This document shows positions 35,399 through 44,252 of a stretch of 64,000 nt of DNA, in pieces; positions within the stretch are counted from its first letter, which is position 1; the number at the start of each line of letters is the position of its first letter. Location: positions 1 to 64,000 of the forward strand of contig DASXMJ010000051.1 in NCBI GenBank assembly GCA_036495685.1, read 5' to 3'. The notes beneath the pieces are model-generated. The model made no database searches. It was not told where the DNA came from and saw nothing but the letters and a program-made list of their open reading frames with translations. Both the position numbers and the translations under genes were made by a program. The stretch comes from Candidatus Binataceae bacterium. Lineage in GTDB: Bacteria > Desulfobacterota > Binatia > Binatales > Binataceae.

Positions 35399-36744
35399 GA
35401 TTCATTCCGCACACCGCGGCTCAAGTCGCCGCGATGTTAGAAACCATCGGAGTAGCAAACGTTACGGATCTGATAAGCCATGTGCCGGCCGGGCTCCGCG
35501 AACTGGCGGAGATCAAACTCGACCCGGGCCGGAGCGAAGCTGAAGTGGTTTCCGAATTGCGCGCGCTTGCCGCGCGCAACCAGGGCGCCTCCGACTACAC
35601 CAGCTTTCTGGGCGGGGGTTACAACCGCCACTACATTCCCGCGGCCGTACGCGCGGTGGCTTCGCGCGCCGAGTTCGCCACCAGCTACACGCCCTACCAA
35701 GCTGAAGCGAGCCAGGGTACGACCCAAGCCATCTTCGAGTTCCAGACCTTGATTACCCAGCTGACCGCCATGGACGTCGCCAACGCCAGCATGTATGACG
35801 GCGCGTCGGCGACGGCCGAGGCGGTCTTGATGGCGCGACGGCTCAAGCCCAAGCGCAAGACCATCGCAGTCTCGCGCGCGTTGTGGCCCGACTACCGCGA
35901 GACCATCCGCACCTATCTTAGCGCGCTGAGCGGCATCGAGTTCCTGGAGCTGCCGTTCGACAACCACACCGGCATGGTTGATCTGGGCGCCTTGGCCGAT
36001 ATCGCCGGCGAAGAATTGTTGTGCGTCGTGCTCGGATACCCCAACGTGTTCGGCGTCATTGAACCGCTCCGCACCGCGACTGAAATCGCTCATCGCGCCG
36101 GCGCACTGGTCGTGTCCGCCACCGCCGAGCCACTCTCGCTTGGCTTGCTCAAGGCGCCGGGTGAGCTGGGCGCGGATATCGTCGCAGGCGAAGGCCAGAG
36201 TTTCGGGCTTGCGGTCGAGTTCGGTGGCCCCGGCGTTGGCTTCCTGGCGGCGCGCACCGAACATCTGCGGCAAATGCCGGGGCGGCTGGTGGGGCAAACT
36301 CGCGATCGTGACGGTCGCCGCGCCTTCTGCCTGACCCTTGCCACCCGAGAGCAGCATATTCGGCGCGAGCGCGCGACTTCGAATATCTGCACCAACCATT
36401 CGCTCTGCGCGCTCGCCGCGACTGTGTACCTGTCGCTGCTGGGACGGCAGGGACTACGCGAGTTGGCGGAGCGCAATGTCGAGCTCGCGCACGAGGCCAT
36501 TGACGCGCTCGCAGCACGTGGCCTGCGGCGGAGATTCAGCGGTCCCGTCTTTAACGAGTTTGCGCTCTCGCTGCCCCACCCATCGAATGCCCTGGCCTGG
36601 GCCGAGCAGCGAAGAATCCTGGCCGGAATCGCGCTCCAACCCTACTACCCGGAGCTCGGCGACAGCATTCTCATCTCGGTCACCGAAATGAATCGCAGCG
36701 CGGAGCTGCGCAGGTTGGCAGACGTGTTGGCCGAGGGGCGGTGA
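35395..36744 (+). CDS. gcvPA: Glycine dehydrogenase (decarboxylating) subunit 1
   Basis: This is the N-terminal half of the split P protein, 449 residues. It begins FIPHTAAQVAAMLETIGV and contains GGGYNRHYIPAAVRAV, FATSYTPYQAEASQGT, ANASMYDGASATAEAVLMA and REQHIRRERATSNICTNHSLCALAATVY, all typical of GcvPA. It pairs with GcvPB to decarboxylate glycine onto lipoylated H protein. A strong GGAGGAGGGAG ribosome-binding site precedes it. The stop codon overlaps the gcvPB start region. Confidence 0.96.
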   Translation: MRFIPHTAAQVAAMLETIGVANVTDLISHVPAGLRELAEIKLDPGRSEAEVVSELRALAARNQGASDYTSFLGGGYNRHYIPAAVRAVASRAEFATSYTPYQAEASQGTTQAIFEFQTLITQLTAMDVANASMYDGASATAEAVLMARRLKPKRKTIAVSRALWPDYRETIRTYLSALSGIEFLELPFDNHTGMVDLGALADIAGEELLCVVLGYPNVFGVIEPLRTATEIAHRAGALVVSATAEPLSLGLLKAPGELGADIVAGEGQSFGLAVEFGGPGVGFLAARTEHLRQMPGRLVGQTRDRDGRRAFCLTLATREQHIRRERATSNICTNHSLCALAATVYLSLLGRQGLRELAERNVELAHEAIDALAARGLRRRFSGPVFNEFALSLPHPSNALAWAEQRRILAGIALQPYYPELGDSILISVTEMNRSAELRRLADVLAEGR

Positions 36745-38273
36745 TGGCGACGGCGGGCAGGATTACACCAATCGTAGCAATGAAGCCGAAGACGGAACCC
36801 ACCAGAGCGACCCAACCGACCGAGGTTCCTTTGATCTTTGAACTTTCCACCGAGGACAGGCGCGGCACCGACCTGGGTGCGCGAACCGCAGGCAGCAGGT
36901 CGGGCGCCGAAATCCTCGGTAGCGAGCTCTGCCGAACCGATCTGGTGGGATTTCCCGAACTCAGCGAACCGCAGGTCCTGCGCCACTTCCTGCGCTTGTC
37001 GCAGACCAACTTCGCGCAGGCGTTGCAGTTTTATCCACTCGGGTCGTGCACGATGAAATACAACCCGGTGGTGAATGACGAAATGGCGGCACTCGAGGGC
37101 TTCGCCTCAATACATCCGCTCACGCCCGCTCATCTCGCGCAGGGCGCGTTGGAGTTGATGGCCCGGCTCGAAGCAGCCCTCGCCGAGATTACCGGCATGG
37201 ATGCGATCTCGCTGCATCCGGCGGCAGGCGCGCAGGGCGAACTCACCGGACTGCTGGTCATGCGTGCGTACCATCGCAAGCGCGGCGAGAATCGGCACAA
37301 GGTCATCATCCCCGACACGGCGCACGGGACTAATCCGGCCAGCTGCACGCTTGCCGGGTTCGAGGTCCTAGTGGCGCGATCCAACTCGCGCGGCTTTCTC
37401 GACGCGGACGAGGTGAGGCGGCTGGCCGGCCCCGATGTTGCCGCCATGATGGTTACCAATCCGAATACGCTTGGTCTGTTCGAACCCGAGATTTGCGAAA
37501 TCGCGCATCTTCTCCACGAGCAGGGCGCGCTCCTCTACATGGACGGCGCCAACATGAACGCGCTGATGGGGGTTGCAAAGCCCGGCCATATGGGCGCGGA
37601 CGTCGTGCAACTGAACCTGCACAAGACCTTTTCGACTCCACATGGTGGCGGTGGCCCGGGAGCTGGGCCGATCGGGGTGAAGCAGATGCTGGCGCCGTTT
37701 CTTCCCGGCCCGCGCCTCAAGCACACGGAGCGCGGATGGGTTTTCGATGAGTCGCGGCCCGACTCGATTGGCCGGCTGCGCTCATTTCATGGAAATTTCG
37801 GGATGTTGGTGCGCGCCTACTCGTACATTCTCTCCCTGGGCGGGGACGGGCTGGCCGATGCGAGCCGCAATGCGATCCTCGCCGCCAACTACGTTCGCAA
37901 GCGGCTGGAACACTGCTTTCCGAGCGCGTCGCCGCAACCGTCGATGCACGAGTGCGTGCTCGAGCATGACCTCGAAAGCCGCACCGGTGTATCCACTCTC
38001 GAAATCGCAAAACGCCTGCTCGACTTCGGAATCCACCCGCCGACCATCTATTTTCCCCTGGTTGTAAAGGGCGCCCTGATGATCGAACCCACCGAAACCG
38101 AAAGCAAAGAGGTACTGGACCACTTCATCTCCGCCATGGAGCGCATCCATGACGAGGCCCTCAACGATCCGCAAACCGTAAAGAAGGCTCCCCACACGCT
38201 ACGCCTGTCACGCGTCGATGAAGCGGAGGCAGCTCGTCGTCCCATCCTGCGCTGGCAAGCAAAGCCGGATTGA
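36744..38273 (+). CDS. gcvPB: Glycine dehydrogenase (decarboxylating) subunit 2
   Basis: This is the PLP-carrying C-terminal half of the split P protein, about 509 residues. The PLP lysine lies in NLHKTFSTPHGGGGPGAG; PLGSCTMKYNP and HGTNPASCTLAGFEV are also clear. I prefer the ATG at 36744, which has GAGGGG 5 bases upstream, over the GTG at 36741; an ATG at 36780 also exists but lacks a ribosome-binding site. About 25 extra residues precede the usual PLIFELS start. It is the last gene of the cluster; gcvH and lpd are not present in the window. Confidence 0.96.
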   Translation: MATAGRITPIVAMKPKTEPTRATQPTEVPLIFELSTEDRRGTDLGARTAGSRSGAEILGSELCRTDLVGFPELSEPQVLRHFLRLSQTNFAQALQFYPLGSCTMKYNPVVNDEMAALEGFASIHPLTPAHLAQGALELMARLEAALAEITGMDAISLHPAAGAQGELTGLLVMRAYHRKRGENRHKVIIPDTAHGTNPASCTLAGFEVLVARSNSRGFLDADEVRRLAGPDVAAMMVTNPNTLGLFEPEICEIAHLLHEQGALLYMDGANMNALMGVAKPGHMGADVVQLNLHKTFSTPHGGGGPGAGPIGVKQMLAPFLPGPRLKHTERGWVFDESRPDSIGRLRSFHGNFGMLVRAYSYILSLGGDGLADASRNAILAANYVRKRLEHCFPSASPQPSMHECVLEHDLESRTGVSTLEIAKRLLDFGIHPPTIYFPLVVKGALMIEPTETESKEVLDHFISAMERIHDEALNDPQTVKKAPHTLRLSRVDEAEAARRPILRWQAKPD

Positions 38274-38354
38274 GAGCGTTCCCCGTCCGCATTCTTTCTC
38301 GGCGACGGGAGGATTTTCGGCGGACGCACCCGGGTGCGCGCGGGTGGGGTCTGG

Positions 38355-38963
38355 CTAGTTCGTTGCGGAGACCAGCCGAAGCGCCCGCTGATAGTCCTCC
38401 GGAGTATTGAGGTTTACGAAACTGAGCAGATCAGGATCGAGCGCGCGCAATTCCTGCTCCCCTACTTTGCGCACCGACACGGCTTCCACAATTTGTGCGA
38501 GGCGCGCCTCGCCCATCGCGATCATCGAATTGATGGCGACAACGCAGCGCTTCCGGTAAACGGCATGTAGCGGCTGGACGAGCCCGGCGATTTCGGGTAC
38601 CACCGCGTCGTACTGCTCGAGCATCCCGCAGAGCGATGACGCGATGTCGGCACGCAGGAAGGGTGAATCGCACGCGCACACAAAAGCGTAGTCATTTCGA
38701 ATCGCCGCCAGGCCCAGCGCAAGCGCAGGGAGCGGTCCCTCATACTCGCGCTCATCCCGAACGATTCGGACGTCACCCAAGCGCGCTGCTTGGGCCAAGC
38801 CCGCCGGAGAGGTCACCAGTACGATTTCGGGAAAGCTTTGATGCAGTTCGGCAACTATGCGCTCGAGCAAGGTGGTCGCGCCGAATTTGAGCTCGGCCTT
38901 GGGACGGCCCATCCGGGAGCTGCGTCCTCCTGCGAGCACTATCGCGGAGAATTCCTCGTGCAC
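38355..38963 (-). CDS. mobA: Molybdenum cofactor guanylyltransferase
   Basis: MobA attaches GMP to molybdopterin to make the guanine dinucleotide form of the cofactor. The 202-residue protein has the nucleotidyltransferase start IVLAGGRSSRMGRPKAEL with the Lys, VRDEREYEGPLPALALGL, and the metal site VCACDSPFLRADI. It lies 30 bases downstream of a GNAT-like gene on the same strand and converges on gcvPB. No molybdoenzyme gene is in the window. Confidence 0.9.
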   Translation of the reverse strand: MHEEFSAIVLAGGRSSRMGRPKAELKFGATTLLERIVAELHQSFPEIVLVTSPAGLAQAARLGDVRIVRDEREYEGPLPALALGLAAIRNDYAFVCACDSPFLRADIASSLCGMLEQYDAVVPEIAGLVQPLHAVYRKRCVVAINSMIAMGEARLAQIVEAVSVRKVGEQELRALDPDLLSFVNLNTPEDYQRALRLVSATN

Positions 38964-38993
38964 TGCCGACGCCCAAATGGAAAAACTAAAGCG

Positions 38994-39719
38994 CTACATG
39001 AAGTAGGGCTGGGCGAGCTTCTCGAACTCGCCGTACATGAGCCAAACTTTCACGTTATAAGCGTGGGGATGTGCGATCGGTCTGTTCCCGACCGCCTTGA
39101 GTCCGAACTGCCGGTACAGATGGTACAGCGCTTCCACCGGGTTTGTGATGATCAGTTTCGGGCGGCGCGAAAAGAGAAATAGTTTGGCCGTCTCCGACAT
39201 CATCTTGACCAGTCCCTTGCCCTGGTAGTTAGGCTCAATGACCATCCCGCCAAACTCCCACACGTCGCCGGGATCAAGCCCCTTGAACAGCGATGCCGGA
39301 TAAAGATGCCCCAACGTCAGAGGGGCATCAGCGAGGCAGCGCGCCCAGAACGCGCCGATTAATCGGGGCCGCTTCTTGTCCTCACCCGGCCGGATCTCGT
39401 AGAGGCCAAAGTGGAGCGCGAGCGGCCACAGGATCATGTGCACCCGCTTCTCCTCGACATTCAGGTTCTTCCATGTTCGACGATGTAGCGCCGCGAGCTC
39501 CCTGAATCCGGTTTGCGTTCCGACTGGCCGGACCTCGAGACGCGCGCGAAGCGCGGGTGAAACGAATGGACCTGGTACGGTCGGCGTCCTCATAGCGCGC
39601 TGCGGCGGTGAGATCATAGCTTGGTTGCTTTGGCGGACTGGTTCCCGGTGCGGTTCACTCAATCCAGTGGAATTCGGTTGAGTATCGCCCTCACGGTGGC
39701 GCTCTTTTTCACAAGACAT
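38994..39719 (-). CDS. GNAT-like acyltransferase family protein
   Basis: The protein is up to 241 residues. The conserved part (from RLEVRPVGTQTGFREL) has the acyl-CoA-binding motif GGMVIEPNYQGKGLVKMMSE and a following YRQFGLKAVG strand, as in GNAT and N-acyl-amino-acid-synthase-like proteins. The start is unclear: ATGs at 39719, 39617 and 39593 all lack a ribosome-binding site, and the last one would give a compact 199-residue protein. Placement before mobA may be incidental. Substrate unknown. Confidence 0.55.
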   Translation of the reverse strand: MSCEKERHREGDTQPNSTGLSEPHREPVRQSNQAMISPPQRAMRTPTVPGPFVSPALRARLEVRPVGTQTGFRELAALHRRTWKNLNVEEKRVHMILWPLALHFGLYEIRPGEDKKRPRLIGAFWARCLADAPLTLGHLYPASLFKGLDPGDVWEFGGMVIEPNYQGKGLVKMMSETAKLFLFSRRPKLIITNPVEALYHLYRQFGLKAVGNRPIAHPHAYNVKVWLMYGEFEKLAQPYFM

Positions 39720-39805
39720 TGGTCTGTGATCGGGACGGTGTCACTGCTCCGCTGACATGGTGAGCTAATTCCGCCGGTAATGGAAATCTCATGATTCAAC
39801 GATAT

Positions 39806-39827
39806 CTCGCGCGCACCGAAGCGCGAG
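39806..39827. repeat. 7-bp hairpin between GNAT-like gene and aldehyde dehydrogenase
   Basis: CTCGCGC (39806-39812) and GCGCGAG (39821-39827) are exact inverted copies with an 8-base loop. A direct repeat GCACCGA also occurs here. No adjacent T-run, so it is not a clear terminator. Confidence 0.3.
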
Positions 39828-39903
39828 CACCGAGCGACTTTTTGTAGTCCGGCAAGTGCAGTTCAGGCGCCGGGGCGGGCCGGCCGCCAAAGCCACGACG
39901 GCT

Positions 39904-39938
39904 AAAGAAAAGGGGCGCCCCGGTTTGGAGTGCCCCTT
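39904..39938 (-). terminator. Terminator after aldehyde dehydrogenase
   Basis: On the minus strand AAGGGGC (39938-39932) pairs with GCCCCTT (39916-39910), followed by TTCTTT (39909-39904). It lies 22 bases after the aldehyde dehydrogenase stop codon, so it is well placed as an intrinsic terminator. Confidence 0.65.
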
Positions 39939-39960
39939 CTCAGGTTGACGGAATAGAGTC

Positions 39961-41469
39961 CTACAGTTTCACGTAGACCGACTTTATCTGCGTGTACAAC
40001 TCGATCGCGTGCTTGCCGAGCTCGCGGCCAAAGCCTGATTGCTTGTACCCGCCGAACGGCGACATCGGATCGATCTGTCCATAGGTGTTGACCCAGACGG
40101 TTCCCGCTTTCAGTGAGCGTGCGATCTTGTGTGCGCGGCTGATGTCTTTGGTCCAGACCGCCGCGGCCAGACCATAGGTCGTGTCGTTGCCCTGGAACAC
40201 CGCGTCGCCCTCGTCCTTGAATTTGATCGCGGCCGCCACCGGGCCGAAGATCTCCTCGCGCGCAATCTGCATGGAATTTTTCACGTCAGTGAACACGGTA
40301 GGTTGCACGAAATACCCGCGCTCCTGCTTGCCCGCTTCGCCGCCGACCTTGGCCTTCGCGCCTTCCTTCTTGCCGATATCCAGGTAGCCCAGTACCCGCT
40401 CGTGCTGTTCCTTCGATACCAGCGGACCCATGCGGGTGCTCGTATCGAGCGGATTGCCGAGGGTGATGCTCTGCGCCATCTGGGACAGCGTATCGGTGAA
40501 CTGATCGTACATTGACTCCTGCACGAACACGCGGGACCCGGCACAGCACACCTGCCCCTGGTTCATGAAGATTCCGAGCATCGAGCCGAATGCGGCTGCC
40601 TGCATGTCGGCGTCGGGGAAAATGATGTTCGGTGACTTACCGCCCAGCTCCAGCGACACGCGCTTGAGGTTGCCCGTGGAAGCTTTGAGGATAAGCTTGC
40701 CAACTTCGGTCGAACCGGTGAACGCGACCTTGTCGATGTCGGGATGCTCGGCGATCGAGCTTCCCGCGCCAGGGCCGAACCCGGTGATGATCTGAACCAC
40801 GCTCTCGGGTAATCCGGATTGCAGGATGAGCTCGCCCAGCCGCAGTGCCGTGAGTGGCGTCTGCTCGGCGGGTTTCAGGATGACGACGTTGCCGCAGGCG
40901 AGCGCGGGTGCGATCTTCCAGGCCGCCATCAATAGGGGGAAATTCCACGGGATGATCTGTCCACAGATTCCAACCGGCTCGCGCAGCGTGAAGTTGAACA
41001 TCCCGGGTTCCGAGGGGTTGGTCTCGCCGTAGATTTTGCTGGCCCACCCTGCGTAGTAGCGGAAGGTCTCCGCCGCGCCGGGAATGTCGATGTTCTTGGA
41101 CTCGAAGATCGGTTTGCCGTTGTCGAGCGTCTCGAGCTCGGCAAGTTCCTCGGCGTGTTGATCGATCAGCTCCGCTATCTTGAGCAGAATGTGGGTGCGG
41201 CCGTGGGGGTTCATCGAGGGCCATTTGCCCTGCTCGAAAGCCTTACGAGCATGCTTTACCGCCTCATCGACGTCCGCCTTGTCGCCCTCCGCAACGAGGC
41301 ACAGCACTTCCTCGTTGGCGGGGTTAAGGGTCTCAAAAGTCTTGCCCGACTTGGACGACACCCACTTGCCGCCGATCAGGAGTTTCTTCGGACCGCTTTT
41401 CAGAAATTCGAGCACGCCGCTCGACTTGGCGCCGCGAGCGGCACTCTCGACAGAAGGTGTTGCTCCCAT
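39961..41469 (-). CDS. Aldehyde dehydrogenase family protein
   Basis: This is a 502-residue NAD(P)-dependent aldehyde dehydrogenase of the ALDH1/2-like class. Visible signatures are IIPWNFPLLMAAWKIAPALA, GSTEVGKLIL, the general base in LELGGKSPNIIF, the nucleophile Cys in NQGQVCCAGSRVFV (about 300-313), and EIFGPVAAAIKF. GAGGAG lies 9 bases before the ATG. It forms a single-gene unit with its own terminator. It could oxidise the aldehyde made by the thiamine-diphosphate decarboxylase 20 kb away, but that link is speculative. Confidence 0.92.
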   Translation of the reverse strand: MGATPSVESAARGAKSSGVLEFLKSGPKKLLIGGKWVSSKSGKTFETLNPANEEVLCLVAEGDKADVDEAVKHARKAFEQGKWPSMNPHGRTHILLKIAELIDQHAEELAELETLDNGKPIFESKNIDIPGAAETFRYYAGWASKIYGETNPSEPGMFNFTLREPVGICGQIIPWNFPLLMAAWKIAPALACGNVVILKPAEQTPLTALRLGELILQSGLPESVVQIITGFGPGAGSSIAEHPDIDKVAFTGSTEVGKLILKASTGNLKRVSLELGGKSPNIIFPDADMQAAAFGSMLGIFMNQGQVCCAGSRVFVQESMYDQFTDTLSQMAQSITLGNPLDTSTRMGPLVSKEQHERVLGYLDIGKKEGAKAKVGGEAGKQERGYFVQPTVFTDVKNSMQIAREEIFGPVAAAIKFKDEGDAVFQGNDTTYGLAAAVWTKDISRAHKIARSLKAGTVWVNTYGQIDPMSPFGGYKQSGFGRELGKHAIELYTQIKSVYVKL

Positions 41470-41610
41470 AGAACAATCTCCTCAAGAAAAAATGGTTGTG
41501 GCCTGGCCTCACTCGCTCGGGTGTCCGCCGCGAAAAGAAAGACGAACGATCGAACGCCTGCTCAACAGAAAAATGTTAATGAATCGCGCCCGAATGAGCA
41601 AAGCGCGATT

Positions 41611-41639
41611 TTGCCAGCATGGGTCCGGGCGGCTATTCT
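41611..41639 (+). promoter_or_regulatory. Probable mutS operon promoter
   Basis: TTGCCA (41611-41616) and TATTCT (41634-41639) with a 17-base spacer; the -35 matches 5 of 6 and the -10 matches 4 of 6. An ATG at 41619 lies inside the spacer, which argues that translation begins downstream at the GTG at 41655. Confidence 0.5.
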
Positions 41640-41654
41640 GGCTCGCAACCCCCA

Positions 41655-44231
41655 GTGACTTTCAAACAGACACCGCTCATCGTGCAGTATTTGTCGGTCA
41701 AGCAGCGCGTGCCTGACGCCATCCTGTTTTTCCGGCTCGGCGACTTTTACGAGATGTTCTTTGAAGATGCGGAAGTCGGAGCTCGCGTCCTCGACATCCA
41801 GCTCACCTCGCGCTCCAAAGACGGGGTTCCGCTGTGCGGCGTTCCCTATCACGCCTCCGAACCCTACATCGCCAAGCTAATCAAGGCGGGCCATAAGGTC
41901 GCCATCTGCGAACAGGGCGCTCTGGACGGCAAAGCCCGCGGGATCATGCCGCGCCAGATCGTGCGGGTGATCACGCCCGGCACGGTCGGTGAAGAAACCG
42001 TCCTTATCGCGGGCGAGAAAAGCTACCTCGCCGCGATCACGCCCGATGGCGCCGAGGGGTTCGGGGTTGCCGTGCTGGATGTGTCCACCGGCGAGTTTTT
42101 GATGACCCGCCTCGCTCACCTCCGGGCGCTGCAAGAGGAACTCGCCCGCCTGGCCCCCCGCGAAATCCTGCTGGTCGGGACCCATCCCGAACTTAAACCA
42201 CTACTTGAAGACTGGTCGTCCGTCAGCGCCCTGGAACGTGGCGCGGATCCGCTCGAAGACCGTGGCGCGCTGACACGGCGGTTTGGCGAGGAAGCGGTCA
42301 CCGGCTTGGACGACGTGATGGCGGCAGCGGCCGCCGCAGCACTGCGCTACGTCGAGGAGAACTTTGGACGTGACCTGGCCCATTTGAACGCACCGGTCTT
42401 TTATCGCGCCGCGGGATACATGATGGTCGACGAGACCACCCGACGGCACCTGGAACTGGTCGCGGCGAGCGACGGCTCGCGTCGTGGTTCTTTGCTCTCG
42501 ATTCTCGATGAGACCGTAACCGCTGCGGGCGCGCGTACTTTGGCAACCTGGATCACCTATCCGCTGCTCGCCCTCGATGAAATCGGCGCGCGCCACGATG
42601 CTATCGAGGAGCTGTTCGATGCCGACCTCGGCGGCACCGTCAGCGATGCGCTCAAGCAAATCGGCGACCTGGAGCGGCTGGCGGGACGAGTGGGGGCAAT
42701 GCGTGCCTCGCCCCGCGACTGCCTGCGGCTTGCGCAAGCGCTCGGGGCGGTCGCGACCCTGCGCCAGTGGCTGGCCGATCGCAGGAGCGCTTTTATCCAA
42801 CATCTTGCGGCGCGAATTTCACCGAATCCGGAGCTGGTAGAAGAAATCGACGCGACTATCAGCGAGGAACCTCCCGTCAATCCCCGCGAAGGAAACGTAA
42901 TCCGGCGCGGGTTTAGCGCCGAGGTGGATGAACTCCGCGGCCTCGCCTCGGGAGCACGCGAGGTAATTGCGAAGCTCGAAGCGAGCGAGCGTGAACGGAC
43001 CGGAATTTCCTCCCTCAAAGTCCGCTACAACAACGTATTCGGCTACTACATCGAGATCACCAAGGCGCACCTCGAACGCGCGCCGTCGGACTATGAGCGC
43101 AAACAGACGCTGGTCGGCGCCGAGCGCTTCACCACCCCGGGTCTCAAAGAACTCGAGCGCAAGATTCTCTCCGCCGAATCGGGCCTGAAGGAATTGGAGT
43201 TGCAGCTATTCACCAAGCTTGTGCGCGACTTGCAGGCCGAAAGCTTGACGATTCTGCAGACCGCGCGGGCGGTCGGAGAATTCGATGCGCTCGCCTCGCT
43301 GGCCAAGGTTGCCCGGCGGCGCGGCTACGTGCGGCCCGCGATGAACTCCACCCGCCGCATCCGGATTCGCGATGGACGCCACCCGGTGCTGGAGGCTGGC
43401 ATGCGCACGGGCGAATTCGTCCCCAACGACCTTGAGGCCGACCCGGATTCCCGACAACTCCTGCTCATCACCGGGCCGAACATGGCGGGCAAGTCGACCT
43501 ACCTGCGCCAGGTCGCCCTGATCGTGATCATGGCGCACATGGGCAGTTTCGTTCCCGCGACCAAGGCCTCGATCGGAGTTGTCGACCGGGTGATGACCCG
43601 CATCGGGGCACGCGATGAACTGCGCCGCGGCGAATCCACCTTCATGGTGGAGATGAGCGAGACCGCACGCCTGCTCAGCGGACTGACCGAACGCAGTCTG
43701 CTACTGCTGGACGAAGTGGGTCGCGGGACCAGTACCTTCGATGGGCTGGCGATCGCATGGGCGGTTGCGGAGTATCTGCACGACTCGACCCGCGCCAAGG
43801 TGCTGTTCGCGACCCATTTCCACGAGTTGACCGACCTTGCACGCGAGCGTCCGCGCGTGAAGAATCTCAGCATGGCGGTGCGCGAATGGGGCGGGGAGGT
43901 GCTGTTCCTTCGCCGGGTCATCGAGCAGCCGGCCTCGCGCAGCTACGGAATCGAAGTGGCGCGGCTCGCGGGTCTTCCCGACTCGATTATCGGCCGTGCC
44001 AGAGAGATTCTTTTCAACCTCGAGCAAGGCGAATTCGACGATTCGGGCCAGGCCCGATTGGCGCACGCCCATCATCATGAGAGACTCAGCCAGCAGATGA
44101 GCCTCTTCTCTCCGGGCGAGAGCCGCGTCGTCGATGAACTGCGCGGACTTGACATCGATCGCATCACTCCGGTCGAAGCTCTGGCCACCCTCGCGGCGTT
44201 TAAAACCCGTATCAAAAAGGATTCGACCTGA
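41655..44231 (+). CDS. mutS: DNA mismatch repair protein MutS
   Basis: MutS recognises mismatches and starts repair with MutL. From the GTG at 41655 (VTFKQTPLIVQYLSVKQ) it has 858 residues, a normal length; the ATG at 41619 adds 12 residues but sits within a probable promoter. The mismatch-contacting FxE lies in FRLGDFYEMFF, Walker A is TGPNMAGKSTYLRQ (about 605-618), then DELRRGESTFMVEMSETA, LLLDEVGRGTSTFDGLAIAW and ATHFHELTDLA. It heads a dense seven-gene plus-strand run ending with scpB. Confidence 0.95.
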   Translation: MTFKQTPLIVQYLSVKQRVPDAILFFRLGDFYEMFFEDAEVGARVLDIQLTSRSKDGVPLCGVPYHASEPYIAKLIKAGHKVAICEQGALDGKARGIMPRQIVRVITPGTVGEETVLIAGEKSYLAAITPDGAEGFGVAVLDVSTGEFLMTRLAHLRALQEELARLAPREILLVGTHPELKPLLEDWSSVSALERGADPLEDRGALTRRFGEEAVTGLDDVMAAAAAAALRYVEENFGRDLAHLNAPVFYRAAGYMMVDETTRRHLELVAASDGSRRGSLLSILDETVTAAGARTLATWITYPLLALDEIGARHDAIEELFDADLGGTVSDALKQIGDLERLAGRVGAMRASPRDCLRLAQALGAVATLRQWLADRRSAFIQHLAARISPNPELVEEIDATISEEPPVNPREGNVIRRGFSAEVDELRGLASGAREVIAKLEASERERTGISSLKVRYNNVFGYYIEITKAHLERAPSDYERKQTLVGAERFTTPGLKELERKILSAESGLKELELQLFTKLVRDLQAESLTILQTARAVGEFDALASLAKVARRRGYVRPAMNSTRRIRIRDGRHPVLEAGMRTGEFVPNDLEADPDSRQLLLITGPNMAGKSTYLRQVALIVIMAHMGSFVPATKASIGVVDRVMTRIGARDELRRGESTFMVEMSETARLLSGLTERSLLLLDEVGRGTSTFDGLAIAWAVAEYLHDSTRAKVLFATHFHELTDLARERPRVKNLSMAVREWGGEVLFLRRVIEQPASRSYGIEVARLAGLPDSIIGRAREILFNLEQGEFDDSGQARLAHAHHHERLSQQMSLFSPGESRVVDELRGLDIDRITPVEALATLAAFKTRIKKDST

Positions 44232-44252
44232 ACCTCGCATAAAACTTTCGTC

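Noticed and set aside
38284-38340. Inverted repeats between gcvPB and mobA as bidirectional terminator
   Set aside because: CGTCCGC/GCGGACG has a 29-base loop and no U-tract; the GCACCCGGGTGC palindrome also lacks one.
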